Below, piece by piece: positions 1-8,122 of a stretch of 44,410 bases of DNA; the first letter of the stretch is position 1, and every line of letters starts with the position of its first letter. The stretch is from a virus. Under the pieces are notes generated by a model, which saw only the letters and a program-made list of their open reading frames with translations, was not told the origin of the DNA and did not search any database. The stretch is taken from positions 1 to 44,410 of IMG/VR virus record IMGVR_UViG_3300050134_000016; one strand, given 5' to 3'. The translations under genes and the position numbers were made by a program.

Positions 1-655
1 TGTTTTGCTGCGTCCACTTCAACAGGTCCGTGTAGTCACGCGGATTGAAGAAGATGAAAGCAACCGACAGATCGTGGCGTGCAACCTGACCAAAGCCGTC
101 TGCCAACGAGTTGATGTCGATGGGAGCATTGATGGCGATGTCGGGGTTGTAAACCGGATCGTTGGGTGGATGGCCGACTGCGCCTGCCGCAACGCCGTCA
201 AACAGGTTGAACACGTAACCATCTTCCGCTGCGCCTACTTCAGCCTTTGCAAGGTTGAGTGAACGAGCGACGAGATCGAAACGACGTTCCTTGATCTGCG
301 TGATCGGAATCATCGGGTTGGACACGATTTCAAACGTCGGAACCGTGACGCGCTTTGGCTTGGTGACGCGCACGATGTCGCCGCCTTCTTCACCTACCAC
401 AAAGGCTTCAACGAAGGACGAGCCGGGGGTCGAGCCCACAGTCATCGCGCTTACATCGAATTCCTTATCGTAGATGGGCAGAGCGCCATCGGGAAGAGTT
501 TCAACCATAAGAGCCTTGCGAGCAATGCTCATATAGTCACGACGACGACGGAGGGATGGTCCCAACGAAGCCGCAAGTTTCTGACGACCACCAGCGGTCT
601 TGAGTAACTGACCGAGCATAGCCGTCTGCTGTTGTGTACGAGAAAGGTTTGCCAT
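1..655 (-). CDS. Major capsid protein, HK97-like (N-terminal part, runs off window)
   Basis: The gene starts at an ATG at 655 behind a good Shine-Dalgarno (AGGAGAAAAG) and runs off the left edge, so only about 218 residues are visible. The segment PIYDKEFD, followed by a VVGEEGGD stretch and the IPITQIKERRFDL region, resembles the N-terminal arm and E-loop area of large myovirus capsid proteins, and IFFNPRDYTDLLKW fits the P-domain. The N-terminus is basic (GPSLRRRRDY), which could precede a prohead protease cleavage site. The position downstream of the protease and scaffold-like genes on the same strand supports a capsid role. The call is by motif and context; another virion protein is possible but less likely. 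Confidence 0.72.
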   Translation of the reverse strand, partial: MANLSRTQQQTAMLGQLLKTAGGRQKLAASLGPSLRRRRDYMSIARKALMVETLPDGALPIYDKEFDVSAMTVGSTPGSSFVEAFVVGEEGGDIVRVTKPKRVTVPTFEIVSNPMIPITQIKERRFDLVARSLNLAKAEVGAAEDGYVFNLFDGVAAGAVGHPPNDPVYNPDIAINAPIDINSLADGFGQVARHDLSVAFIFFNPRDYTDLLKWTQQN

Positions 656-674
656 GTTAGTCTCTTTTCTCCTT

Positions 675-1256
675 TTACAGTAACGACGCTACGCCGAGCC
701 AAGGCTCAGTCGCGCTAGGAACGTGGGTGCAGATGCCAACAGCCGTGTTGCCCGAGGCGGAACCGCCGTGGGTACGTGCTGCTGAAGTGTACTGTCCGAT
801 GTTCGCGGAAGTGGCGCAGCCACAATACAGATACGCACCGAGTGTGAACGTTGCGCCCGTATCATAGCAATTTCCGTCCGAGTTACCCACCATTCCCTGC
901 CACATGGCACGGACAACGGGGGCTTTCTTGGAACCGGAAGGCCCAATAGCGCCAGCGAATTCGCCGCCGTTGTTGAGCAGAGTTGCGAAGGGAGTGCCAG
1001 CGTTTCCAGACCCATAGTAAGTCGCGTCCGTGTCGCATGGAGCGATGTTACCGATTTGTCCGAAAGCAGGTTGGTTGGGAGGTTGAATCGGGTATGCAGC
1101 GTTCGTGCTTGCACCAAGAATGGCTACAATCACGCCGCCGACGTATCCGCCAGCCTTCAACGTCTGTTGGTCAGTTCCCGGATCGCCAGTGAGGAATACC
1201 GCTGGGGTGCAGTTAACGGAATCGTTCTGACCCAGATAGTGTAATTTCACACTCAT
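675..1256 (-). CDS. Putative virion protein upstream of the capsid gene
   Basis: 193 aa from the ATG at 1256, chosen over an upstream start at 1376 because GGAG lies at the right distance before it and the sequence further upstream does not look coding. The protein is rich in Gly, Ala, Thr and Asn, with several Cys (for example YLYCGCATS near residue 150) and no membrane segment. It ends 19 nt before the capsid start and is presumably co-transcribed with it. Composition and position suggest a small structural protein such as a head decoration or fibre protein, but I recognise no family. The role is inference only. Confidence 0.6.
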   Translation of the reverse strand: MSVKLHYLGQNDSVNCTPAVFLTGDPGTDQQTLKAGGYVGGVIVAILGASTNAAYPIQPPNQPAFGQIGNIAPCDTDATYYGSGNAGTPFATLLNNGGEFAGAIGPSGSKKAPVVRAMWQGMVGNSDGNCYDTGATFTLGAYLYCGCATSANIGQYTSAARTHGGSASGNTAVGICTHVPSATEPWLGVASLL

Positions 1257-1423
1257 TTTGGTTTCTCCAGTTTTGTGTACGAGAGTTTGATTATTCTTCC
1301 CAATCCGGCCTTTTGGGGGCTCAGGACTATAGGTTGAACGACTCTCACATAAGACATGCGTATCAAATTTTTTCACTAACTAGCGATTTTTGTCGATTTG
1401 ACCGTATTAAGTAGAGAGGTTTT

Positions 1424-2173
1424 ATGTTTGTCTATCTGGTAACCAGCTTGGTTGACGGGAAGATGTACATCGGCAAAACCGAAAAGACCATTCGAGGAAG
1501 ATGGCGTGAACACCTGAAGAACGCAAAACAACCAAAGCGCCATCAAGAGTACCTGTACCGCGCTCTTCGCAAACACGGCCCCGAAAATTTCCACGTGCAG
1601 CAATTAGCGAAAGCAACCACAACCGAAGAACTCAACCAACTTGAACAGTTATGGATTTTGCTTCTTAAAACCCTGTCGCCCGATGGCTACAACATGACGG
1701 CAGGCGGGGATGGCGTACCAGCAACGCCGGAAATACGTGAAAAATTACGCATAAAAGCATTGGGAAGAGTTTCAACGAAACGGCAAAGAGAGACCACCAG
1801 TCTGCTATTCAAAGGCAAACCCAAGCCCGCTACTCAACGCGCAAAAATAGCGGCAAGTTGGAATGATGACCGTCGTAACAAGATGAGCAAACTCTCCACA
1901 GCCGTCAACAAAATAGAAAACTCCAAGCTTAGAGATTTTACCTGTCCAGATTGCGGCACAGAATTTAAGCAAGTCGCCAAGGGTGTCTACGGCGGTCATC
2001 GACGCTTCTGCCTACATTACGGCGGATTGTACAAAGTCTGGTTAACATGGGAAGGGACTGTCGCTGAGTTTGTTGAACTCTATGGCGTCAATCGATCCAC
2101 GGTGTATAACTGGAAAAACGAAAGAAATTTTGTGGTGTTTAGCACACCACCCCCATTGAGCCCATCGGCATAA
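1424..2173 (+). CDS. GIY-YIG homing endonuclease with zinc finger and HTH
   Basis: 249 aa on the strand opposite to the surrounding virion genes. The N-terminal GIY-YIG nuclease core is seen as VYLVTS (residues 3-8) then MYIGKT (14-19), followed by the catalytic Arg region RGRWREH (24-30) and a Glu about 45 residues later. The C-terminal half has a Cys2-type finger (CPDCG near 175, then RRFC) and a helix-turn-helix (VAEFVELYGVNRSTVYNW, about 213-230), the usual DNA-binding tail of free-standing phage homing endonucleases. It is preceded by AGAGAGG. Its last 35 nt overlap the convergent gene at 2139-2777. It has its own orientation and is likely a selfish insertion into the structural module. 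Confidence 0.88.
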   Translation: MFVYLVTSLVDGKMYIGKTEKTIRGRWREHLKNAKQPKRHQEYLYRALRKHGPENFHVQQLAKATTTEELNQLEQLWILLLKTLSPDGYNMTAGGDGVPATPEIREKLRIKALGRVSTKRQRETTSLLFKGKPKPATQRAKIAASWNDDRRNKMSKLSTAVNKIENSKLRDFTCPDCGTEFKQVAKGVYGGHRRFCLHYGGLYKVWLTWEGTVAEFVELYGVNRSTVYNWKNERNFVVFSTPPPLSPSA

Positions 2174-2777
2174 TTAAATTTGCGGGCAGTGCGGCAAAGA
2201 ATGATACCGCAAGCTCGGCTCCACCATTGCCTCCCACGGTCCAACCCGAGTTACTAAGAGTTGCTGCCGTGGTTTGAATTTGATAGGCACTACAACCGAC
2301 ACCATAATCGTATCGGTTTTCGGGATTGGGATATGCTGGGTTCCATGGTGAACTCGCACCGACAGTTGGATAGGATGCCCCCGAATATGATTGTGTTGTA
2401 AAAAGCACCAATTCATTATCCACAGTCGGAGTCAAGCTGATGGCATACGCAGAGGAATACCAATAGCCAGAATTGGTTTGATCGAGGGCGGACGTTGCGG
2501 CTACCCCGCTAAATTCCCAAATTGTACCGAACGTAGCGGGAAAACTTACGGTGTTCGACCCCGCCTTGCAATTCATGGCGTAGAAAATAGAGGCTGAACC
2601 AGACTGAATCGCCAAATCCCATGTGTTCCCTTGACCGTCTGATACACCGCTGGTGATACCCCCTGTGTAGGATATAAAAATGAGAAGATCACCAACAGTG
2701 TTGTTGCTTCCGTAGGTAAGACTTGAAGCTTGGGAACCGCCAGTTGTGCTCGTGTACTGTACCTCTGCGATTGACAT
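2139..2777 (-). CDS. Putative beta-sandwich virion-associated protein
   Basis: 212 aa, ATG at 2777 behind AAGGGG. The sequence is dominated by Ser, Thr, Gly, Ala and aromatic residues in beta-strand-like patterns. The stretch GDLLIFISYTGG then VSDGQGNTWDLA is of a type common in lectin-like or adhesin-like phage and bacterial proteins. It is separated from the next gene upstream (2790-3380) by 12 nt, so both are probably one operon. Its C-terminus overlaps the convergent GIY-YIG gene by 35 nt, so the last dozen residues may have been altered by that insertion. A capsid fibre or tail appendage role is plausible but unproven. Confidence 0.6.
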   Translation of the reverse strand: MSIAEVQYTSTTGGSQASSLTYGSNNTVGDLLIFISYTGGITSGVSDGQGNTWDLAIQSGSASIFYAMNCKAGSNTVSFPATFGTIWEFSGVAATSALDQTNSGYWYSSAYAISLTPTVDNELVLFTTQSYSGASYPTVGASSPWNPAYPNPENRYDYGVGCSAYQIQTTAATLSNSGWTVGGNGGAELAVSFFAALPANLIMPMGSMGVVC

Positions 2778-2789
2778 TATGCCGTCCCC

Positions 2790-3380
2790 TTATGCGTAGA
2801 AGAATAGTACATCGGAAGTTGCCGACGTGGAACCCGTTCGGGTCGTGGTGCAAGCAATGGTGATGCCCGTGCTCATAGCGATACCGAGATCAATCGCCTG
2901 AACTAGCCCAGCACCGTTCGTGCCTGATGCTGGAGCGGGGACAGGAATCACAAAGTCTGGAGTCGTAGTACCTACTGTGACGTTCGTGCTGAGCTTGTTG
3001 AAGACCTGAACGTAACAAAGGGCCGACCCGTTGTTCATGATTGTCCAGCCGTAAATTTGCCCGGCCGAACCCTTAACCTGCTCTTTAGTGCTCGTTAATG
3101 AAGCAGAGTAGGGTAGACCCATACCACCCGAGGTTTCCGGGACTTGCTGCACAGCAACAGTTGCGGCAATACTCACGGGTTGAGTTGTCTGCCAGAAAGT
3201 TCCTGTGACTGCAACGGAGCCCGAGACGGCAACCGTCCACGATCCTGATTGTGTGACCGCGACCGTACCTGATACAGAAATGGCGTTCTCAACGTTGACG
3301 CCTATATTGCCTGAGCCGTCCTGATTGGTCGCGAGGGCGAATACGCCGCCTGCTTCGAGAATGATTGTGCTGAGTGACAT
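2790..3380 (-). CDS. Putative phage fibre/decoration protein with short valine-threonine repeats
   Basis: 196 aa, ATG at 3380 behind AAGGAG. Residues about 32-78 hold an imperfect repeat of the form SVSGTVAVTQSGSWTVAV, then SGSVAVTGTFW, then VSIAATVAVQ. Such beta-structured repeats are seen in many phage fibre and decoration proteins. The C-terminal half (from about residue 105) has a GWTIMNNGSALCYVQVFN segment that looks like a small beta-domain, ending in SDVLFFYA. No membrane segment is present. It is the first gene of a small unit with 2139-2777. Function is inferred from composition and from its place beside the capsid gene. Confidence 0.62.
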   Translation of the reverse strand: MSLSTIILEAGGVFALATNQDGSGNIGVNVENAISVSGTVAVTQSGSWTVAVSGSVAVTGTFWQTTQPVSIAATVAVQQVPETSGGMGLPYSASLTSTKEQVKGSAGQIYGWTIMNNGSALCYVQVFNKLSTNVTVGTTTPDFVIPVPAPASGTNGAGLVQAIDLGIAMSTGITIACTTTRTGSTSATSDVLFFYA

Positions 3381-3497
3381 GATGGACTCCTTACTGAAGT
3401 GACCCGTAAGCAGTGAATTAGTAACTCAGGAGGAATTTCCCAATGGGATTGGGTTATCGGGGAAATTTCACTTGCGATTTTCTAAGCCGCAGAAAAT

Positions 3498-3523
3498 AAA
3501 GCCTCAGTTTTATCCGAGGCTTT
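3498..3523 (-). terminator. Intrinsic terminator after the 65-aa gene
   Basis: An 8-bp stem (AAAGCCTC / GAGGCTTT) with a 10-nt loop. On the minus strand it is followed by TTTATTTT. It lies between the end of the gene at 3546-3743 and the start of the gene at 2790-3380, so it would end the upstream transcript. Confidence 0.7.
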
Positions 3524-3545
3524 GAATTTCACGACGTTGTTGAGA

Positions 3546-3743
3546 TTATGAAATCAGCTTTGGGTAGCTTTTCGAGCCTCGATAGAGAGCGCACGCTTTT
3601 ATCAACAGAGCGTTGACTTCCTCAGAGACGGGCTCGTAGTGGGTGTCCCAGTAACCCAGTCCATAGCCTCTCCAGCACAGCAGACTGATGGTGTGGCTTA
3701 GCTTGGGGCGACCGCATTTGACACACCGGGGCTCAAAGACCAT
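3546..3743 (-). CDS. Small CxxC protein, unknown function
   Basis: 65 aa. It contains CVKCGRPKLSH near the N-terminus, a half-site that may bind zinc, then an aromatic-rich middle (LLCWRGYGLGYW) and a short helical tail. I recognise no family. The ATG at 3743 has no Shine-Dalgarno. A perfect extended -10 box (TGGTATAAT) ends 5 nt before it, so the mRNA would be nearly leaderless. It is divergent from the plus-strand gene at 3775 and followed by a terminator, forming its own one-gene unit. Confidence 0.55.
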   Translation of the reverse strand: MVFEPRCVKCGRPKLSHTISLLCWRGYGLGYWDTHYEPVSEEVNALLIKACALYRGSKSYPKLIS

Positions 3744-3748
3744 CCCCC

Positions 3749-3757
3749 ATTATACCA
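3749..3757 (-). promoter_or_regulatory. Extended -10 promoter (TGGTATAAT) abutting a start codon
   Basis: TGGTATAAT is read on the minus strand. Only five bases (GGGGG) separate it from the ATG at 3743, so transcription would begin at or next to the start codon. The same arrangement recurs at 35851, 27951, 43338 and 27138. Confidence 0.55.
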
Positions 3758-3774
3758 CTACTCAAATCTTTAGT

Positions 3775-4311
3775 ATGGCGACACCTCCAGCGAAAATTCT
3801 AGCAGTGCAGATGCAGACCCCAGAGGTTATCCAACTGCCTACAGGCGGCGGGACGGAACAAACTGGATACCGATGCATCCTCGCCGTCTCTTCCATCTTA
3901 GCTAAAGTTCAAACCACAGTCCTATTTGGCCGCGACCTGTACGGCATTGGTCTGATGAGCAACTTTCCTGAAGAACAAATCTTCCCGCGTTTCGTGAATT
4001 CGTTCAAGGACAGACCGTGGAAGTGGGCGCAGTTGAACGCGATTCCCAATCCCGCCGTCCCATACCCACAGCAGCTTCCTCCCGCGCAGCCTCCCGTCGC
4101 CACGGGTGTCATCACCGTTCTGAACTCCGGTTGGGATGCCATGTTCGGGTACTGGATCGAGTTCAAGGGCAACTACTGGCTGCATTTTCCCCTGTTTAAG
4201 GATTGGGCGAGCCTCGTTATTCGTGACGGCCCAAACTACAAAGGGTTCCAGCCATCCGTGGGCTCAGGACGAGGCGGCTCGGGGTCTGGATCGGGAAATT
4301 GTAATTGCTAG
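3775..4311 (+). CDS. Hypothetical protein with Pro-rich hinge and Gly/Ser-Cys tail
   Basis: 178 aa from the ATG at 3775; an in-frame start at 3688 would run through the divergent gene and its promoter. The middle carries a proline-rich linker (PYPQQLPPAQPP, about residues 102-113), flanked by two Trp/Phe-rich segments (RPWKWAQL; MFGYWIEFKGNYWLHFP). The tail is Gly/Ser-rich and ends NCNC. No signal peptide or membrane segment is present. It is one of few plus-strand genes in the virion region. There is no clear Shine-Dalgarno. It is followed by a shared bidirectional terminator. I do not recognise the family. Confidence 0.6.
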   Translation: MATPPAKILAVQMQTPEVIQLPTGGGTEQTGYRCILAVSSILAKVQTTVLFGRDLYGIGLMSNFPEEQIFPRFVNSFKDRPWKWAQLNAIPNPAVPYPQQLPPAQPPVATGVITVLNSGWDAMFGYWIEFKGNYWLHFPLFKDWASLVIRDGPNYKGFQPSVGSGRGGSGSGSGNCNC

Positions 4312-4317
4312 AAAATG

Positions 4318-4344
4318 AAGGGGCCGCTTTTAGGCGACCCCTTT
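4318..4344. terminator. Bidirectional terminator between convergent genes
   Basis: An inverted repeat AAGGGGCCGC / GCGACCCCTT with one mismatch and a TTTTAG loop. It has a T run on one side and an A-rich flank on the other. It sits between the plus gene ending at 4311 and the minus gene ending at 4369, suited to end both. Confidence 0.7.
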
Positions 4345-4368
4345 GGTGATGCACTCGGTTGAGATTGA

Positions 4369-4683
4369 TTACTCGTCGTCGCCAAATACGGCGCGACTAA
4401 TTTCGTCGGGGCCGTAAAAGGCTTTCTTTCGCGGAGGGTAGACACATACGCCCCATGGTGTCATACTTCCACTGAGGATCGTATCTGGGTGAGACCCCGT
4501 GCCGGGTAAAATAAAGGCCCCGAAATGGGCGTACCAATCACCCTCGGGTACATCGGGGTTGCTGGCTCTCCACTCGACAAACTTGGCAACATCCGCATCA
4601 GTGGCTTTCGAGGCACGCCTCTCCTCTAGAATTCGTTGGTGGAATTTCTTCCGATCAATTGAATTCCAATTGATTTTCGGCAT
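4369..4683 (-). CDS. Hypothetical protein ending in FGDDE
   Basis: 104 aa. The N-terminal half is helical and charged (DRKKFHQRILEERRASKATD). The C-terminal half has a PWGVCVYPPRKKAFYGPDE segment. The last residues AVFGDDE closely match the last residues of the large scaffold-like protein at 4996-7194 (ALFGDDE), two genes upstream. It follows the 64-aa gene by 8 nt. A shared C-terminal tag among neighbours in a capsid-assembly region could be a docking or packaging peptide; this is inference. No family is recognised. Confidence 0.6.
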   Translation of the reverse strand: MPKINWNSIDRKKFHQRILEERRASKATDADVAKFVEWRASNPDVPEGDWYAHFGAFILPGTGSHPDTILSGSMTPWGVCVYPPRKKAFYGPDEISRAVFGDDE

Positions 4684-4691
4684 GAGGAGTT

Positions 4692-4886
4692 CTAGACCCC
4701 GAAGATCAATCGGTCGAGTTCTGCGTACACGGAGTTCTGCTCTGGCGAGCCCTCGGTAGTAGCCGCAAGACGATCATATAGGTCGGTAATTTGCTTCTGC
4801 AAAGGAGCAGAAGCGGGAGCACTTGAAGACGTTCGTCCCATCGCTGTTCCAGCCGCAGGGGACATCAACATCGTTGTCTTGTCCAT
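4692..4886 (-). CDS. Small Ser/Ala-rich protein, unknown function
   Basis: 64 aa from the ATG at 4886, preceded by AAGGTGGAG; an in-frame GTG three codons upstream is less likely because it overlaps that ribosome site. The N-terminus is Ser/Ala/Met-rich and probably disordered. The C-terminal half is one predicted helix (LQKQITDLYDRLAATTEG) and the protein ends LDRLIFGV, a partial match to the FGDDE tails of its neighbours. It is located just downstream of the scaffold-like gene and its terminator. It may be a small head-assembly or internal head protein, but this is not established. Confidence 0.55.
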   Translation of the reverse strand: MDKTTMLMSPAAGTAMGRTSSSAPASAPLQKQITDLYDRLAATTEGSPEQNSVYAELDRLIFGV

Positions 4887-4939
4887 AATCTCCACCTTAT
4901 TTATCTTAATACTGCTTTTCCTTCTTGTCTAGTCTAAAA

Positions 4940-4980
4940 TTGAAAAGGGGCAAGGGTTGTGTAAACCCCTGCCCCTTCAA
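4940..4980 (-). terminator. Strong intrinsic terminator after the scaffold-like gene
   Basis: A long GC-rich stem (arms about 18 nt, built on GGGGCA-GGGTT / AAACCC-TGCCCC) with a GTGT loop. On the minus strand it is followed by TTTTCAATTTT. It begins 15 nt after the stop codon at 4996. Confidence 0.85.
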
Positions 4981-4995
4981 TCATGTTGCAAAGGA

Positions 4996-7194
4996 TTACT
5001 CGTCGTCGCCGAACAGCGCAGTGGCGATGTCAACGGGCTTCGGTGAGGCTACGACCGGGCGGACACGCTTGATGCTGCCCTTCGGGTCTGCCTTGGCTGC
5101 GGTTTTTGCGGCTGCGGACTTCGGAGACTGCAACTGAGGAACCGCATCCTGAGGAGTGCGCTTTGCGCCCTGCTCTTCAGGCTTGATATCCTTCATTGCT
5201 TCCACGAAGAGGTCCTCGTCGTGGTCAGACTCGTTGTCGCGGTCTTCCGCACCGGCCTCGTTCTGCTTCAGCTTGTTGGCAACTTCGCCAGTAAACGATT
5301 CCAGAACGTCAAAGCCTTCAACGTTCATTGCAACCTTCTCTTCGGAAGCAATGAGGCTGTAAAGTGGATCGGCGTCAGAGCCCTGCATATCGAAATAGCT
5401 CTCGATACTGGCTACCTGCATACCGCTGTCGTCAAGCACAGATTCCATGCCTGCGGCAGATGTTGGGGCGAAGAAGCTGTCGCCGTCATCGGCTGCCTGA
5501 TGCTCGTCGCCTTCGTTGGCAAGTGACGCGGCTTTGTCTTCCATCTCGTCCTGATCGAACACAGACGAAAGGTCAAGCTCTTCCTCGGAAGGCTCACCCT
5601 CTTCAAGAGCGAGAGGAACTTCCTCTTCGTTCTCTTCAAGGATTTCCTGCTCAAGGGCCTTGACAGCCTCGTTGACTTCCTCGATCTTTTCCTGAACGAC
5701 CATCTTCTTCTCGTCGGTCAGAATTGCGCCTGCTTCGTCAGCGGGAGCTTCTGCATCCATCGGAGGAGCGTCCAGCCCTGCATCGCCTGCGGGAGCGGCC
5801 ATATCCATCGGTGGGGCATCGCCTGCGGGTGCGTCAATCGGCGCATCCATTGGCGGCTCATCGGCCTTCTTTGCCTTGGCAGCAACGGCTTTGGCAGAGG
5901 CGCACTTGCATTCGCCTTTGCACTTGTCGCACTTCTTCTCAGCAGCCTTCTTGTCGGAAGCGGACTTGCAGCTATCGCAGCCAGCACACTTCTCGCCGTC
6001 CTTGCACTTCGCGTTCTTCGCGGATGCGGACTTGCCGTCGCTGAGGTTCACGGTCTGACCCGGCTTCTCACCAGCGTCGGGACGTTCGGCAGCCTTAGCT
6101 GCGTCCATTTCCTTCGGCTCGGAGTGAGTGCCGCCGCCGCATCCACGACCGTCGTTGTACGTATCGGTCTGCGGACCAGCGTCCTTGCGGTCATCGGCCT
6201 TCTTCGAGGTAGCCGACTTCGCGTCACCCTTGATTTCCTTTTCGACAGCCGAACGCTCGGACTTCAGAACGGACGGGTCCTCAAGGAGATCATTGAGTTC
6301 GACTTTGTGGACTTCTTTGAATTGTTCGGCGACCTTGGAGTAGTGGGCGTTGATCGCGGTTTGACGGAGGGCAGCAACGAGAGCTTTGGTGTCGTTACCT
6401 TGGAGCAGCGAAGAGGCGAATGCCTGACGCTTTTCGACGGGGGCACCCGGAAGCATCGTATTGGCGATTGTATACGCCGCAGCGGTGCGAACCTGTGCTT
6501 CCCTCTTGATCGTCTCGCGCTTCGTTTTCAGTTCTGCAAGCTTCTCTTTCAAGTTCGAGGGCTTGGTAGCTGTAGGAGTTGCCATGGTTGAGCCTTCCTT
6601 TTTCATCTCGGGAGAGGCAGAATTGCCCCTCTTTTGAGAGGTTTGATAGTTATTTTTCTTGTTTACTGCGGATTTTGCGCTCGCCATAGGAGGTTCCAAG
6701 GCAGGTGCAGGTGCTTCTGGTGGGGCTGCTGGTGCGTCTAGTGCCGCATCTGGGGCTGGGGCGGCTTCTGGAGCCACGTCGCCCGCTGGTGCTGCTAAAG
6801 CGTCGGGAGCAGGGGGTGGAGCTAGGGGATCGCCCAACGGGGCTCCCATATCTGGACCTACGCCCATACCCGGCTCGACGGCATCGCCGCCAGCGATATT
6901 GGCGATTTCTGAGTCGAGGCCGTCCAACTGGGACCGAATGCCTTCCGACCACTGTCCGCCCTTCAGTTTCTCCCATTCGGAGATAAACTGAACGCCTTCG
7001 CGCATCGTGCGAATCTCTTCTTCAAGCTCTTCGCGCTTCGCGGTGAGGAGGTCAAATTCGGGGGTCGCGGGAAGATCGGAGGGGATACCGGAGTCCAGAC
7101 CCATGATCTGGTCGTCAATAGCGTCTAAATCCGCCTGTTTGCGGCTGAGTGCCGCTTTTGCGGCTGCGAGCTTCGATTTCGTTTGGTTTGCCAT
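4996..7194 (-). CDS. Large acidic, Ala/Pro-rich scaffold-like protein with Cys cluster
   Basis: 732 aa. Its start overlaps the protease stop (TAATG), implying translational coupling. Residues 1-100 are a coiled coil (AKREELEEEIRTMREG). Residues 105-170 are a Pro/Ala/Asp linker. Residues 204-320 are another helical segment. A cysteine cluster follows (Cys 397, 403, 406, 409, 422, 425, 429, 431), then a second Asp/Pro/Met-rich linker and a very acidic region (EENEEEVPLALEEGE near 521-535). It ends ALFGDDE. Place beside the protease and capsid genes, acidity and coiled coils fit a capsid scaffold or core protein. An internal ATG at 6585 has its own strong ribosome site and would give a 529-aa product. 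The Cys cluster is atypical for a scaffold. Confidence 0.65.
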   Translation of the reverse strand: MANQTKSKLAAAKAALSRKQADLDAIDDQIMGLDSGIPSDLPATPEFDLLTAKREELEEEIRTMREGVQFISEWEKLKGGQWSEGIRSQLDGLDSEIANIAGGDAVEPGMGVGPDMGAPLGDPLAPPPAPDALAAPAGDVAPEAAPAPDAALDAPAAPPEAPAPALEPPMASAKSAVNKKNNYQTSQKRGNSASPEMKKEGSTMATPTATKPSNLKEKLAELKTKRETIKREAQVRTAAAYTIANTMLPGAPVEKRQAFASSLLQGNDTKALVAALRQTAINAHYSKVAEQFKEVHKVELNDLLEDPSVLKSERSAVEKEIKGDAKSATSKKADDRKDAGPQTDTYNDGRGCGGGTHSEPKEMDAAKAAERPDAGEKPGQTVNLSDGKSASAKNAKCKDGEKCAGCDSCKSASDKKAAEKKCDKCKGECKCASAKAVAAKAKKADEPPMDAPIDAPAGDAPPMDMAAPAGDAGLDAPPMDAEAPADEAGAILTDEKKMVVQEKIEEVNEAVKALEQEILEENEEEVPLALEEGEPSEEELDLSSVFDQDEMEDKAASLANEGDEHQAADDGDSFFAPTSAAGMESVLDDSGMQVASIESYFDMQGSDADPLYSLIASEEKVAMNVEGFDVLESFTGEVANKLKQNEAGAEDRDNESDHDEDLFVEAMKDIKPEEQGAKRTPQDAVPQLQSPKSAAAKTAAKADPKGSIKRVRPVVASPKPVDIATALFGDDE
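6583..6600 (-). promoter_or_regulatory. Internal ribosome-binding site and start inside the scaffold-like gene
   Basis: AAGGAAGG lies 7 nt before an in-frame ATG at codon 204 of the 732-aa gene. Nearly the same leader (AAAGGAAGGCTC, then CATGGCAA) precedes an ATG at 24340 in another gene. That supports genuine initiation here, giving a nested 529-aa form. Confidence 0.5.
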
Positions 7195-8096
7195 TAGCGT
7201 ATTAGTCTCCCGTGCAGGTCCGCGTTCATTAAAGCATCACCTAAATCAAGGGTTTCGAATTCATCATTTCCACTGGCAATTTTTGCTATCTTCCCAGCGG
7301 TCGATGACTTGGTGTACTTGGTGCGTGGTCCGACCCACTCTTCAGCCACGGTATTGCGCTTCGCGGCACCCGGGAAAGCCGGGGTAGCAACCCACGACGC
7401 TTCCACGAACTTCACGCCGCCGTTAGCCATTGTCTTGTGTCCGCAAAGCTCAGCCACGCGGCGAGCAATGCCGTCGTCGTCCGTAAGGAACATGCCCTTC
7501 TGGTACGACAGGTGGTTGCAGTAGGTGTTTTGATCGGTTACGCGAGCACCGCAATAGCTGCAAATAACGAGGTCCGTCACGCAGCCCATTGAAAGGTACT
7601 TGACCTTCTCGCTGCGAATGTCATTGATGAGCTTCTCGTGTCCGAGGTCCGTGGCAACAAGGATATCGCAGAAATAGACCCACACGGAGCCGTCACCATT
7701 GAGCTTGATCTTGCGGAGGATGGCGTCGAGGATGTGCCCCTTCGCGTACTTGGAATTCTGGAAGTGCTCTACGAAGTTGAAGGCACCAACAAAACTACTG
7801 TGGCTGAGCTTCAGAACTTCATTCGTCCATGCGTCGTCGTTGTTGTTGACGAGGTGAGCGCATTCCGGCTTGATGAGGTAATCGTAGGGGTCGGCCTCGA
7901 CCATAACGCTCGCCATAATGGTGCAGTGCGACAACAGGTATTTCGATGTGTCGGCGGACTTGCGGAAGGTTTGCGCGGCGGCTGTACCCGAGGCGGACTT
8001 CTGCCCAAACACGTGCTTTCCGTGCAGCTTGATCCAGTCCTCGGGGGCGATGACTGGTTCCTGCAAAGCGGCATTTGCTATCTTCGTAAAGGGCAT
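7194..8096 (-). CDS. Prohead protease (S78/HK97-type)
   Basis: 300 aa from the ATG at 8096 behind TAGGAA; an upstream start at 8150 would overlap the preceding gene. The layout matches HK97-type prohead proteases: GAFNFVEH with a candidate catalytic His at 111, a helical region, then IRSEKVKYLSMGCVTD with candidate catalytic Ser at 169, and FVEASWVATPAFPGA at about 230-244, matching the usual 'EvSlVd.PAnpgA' block. A Cys/His insertion (CSYCG at 179-183, then CNH at 193-195) probably binds zinc and is unusual for the family. It would cleave scaffold and capsid N-termini during head maturation. It is coupled to the scaffold-like gene by TAATG. Confidence 0.75.
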   Translation of the reverse strand: MPFTKIANAALQEPVIAPEDWIKLHGKHVFGQKSASGTAAAQTFRKSADTSKYLLSHCTIMASVMVEADPYDYLIKPECAHLVNNNDDAWTNEVLKLSHSSFVGAFNFVEHFQNSKYAKGHILDAILRKIKLNGDGSVWVYFCDILVATDLGHEKLINDIRSEKVKYLSMGCVTDLVICSYCGARVTDQNTYCNHLSYQKGMFLTDDDGIARRVAELCGHKTMANGGVKFVEASWVATPAFPGAAKRNTVAEEWVGPRTKYTKSSTAGKIAKIASGNDEFETLDLGDALMNADLHGRLIR

Positions 8097-8122
8097 AGAG
8101 TTCCTATTTAAGAGGGCTGTAG

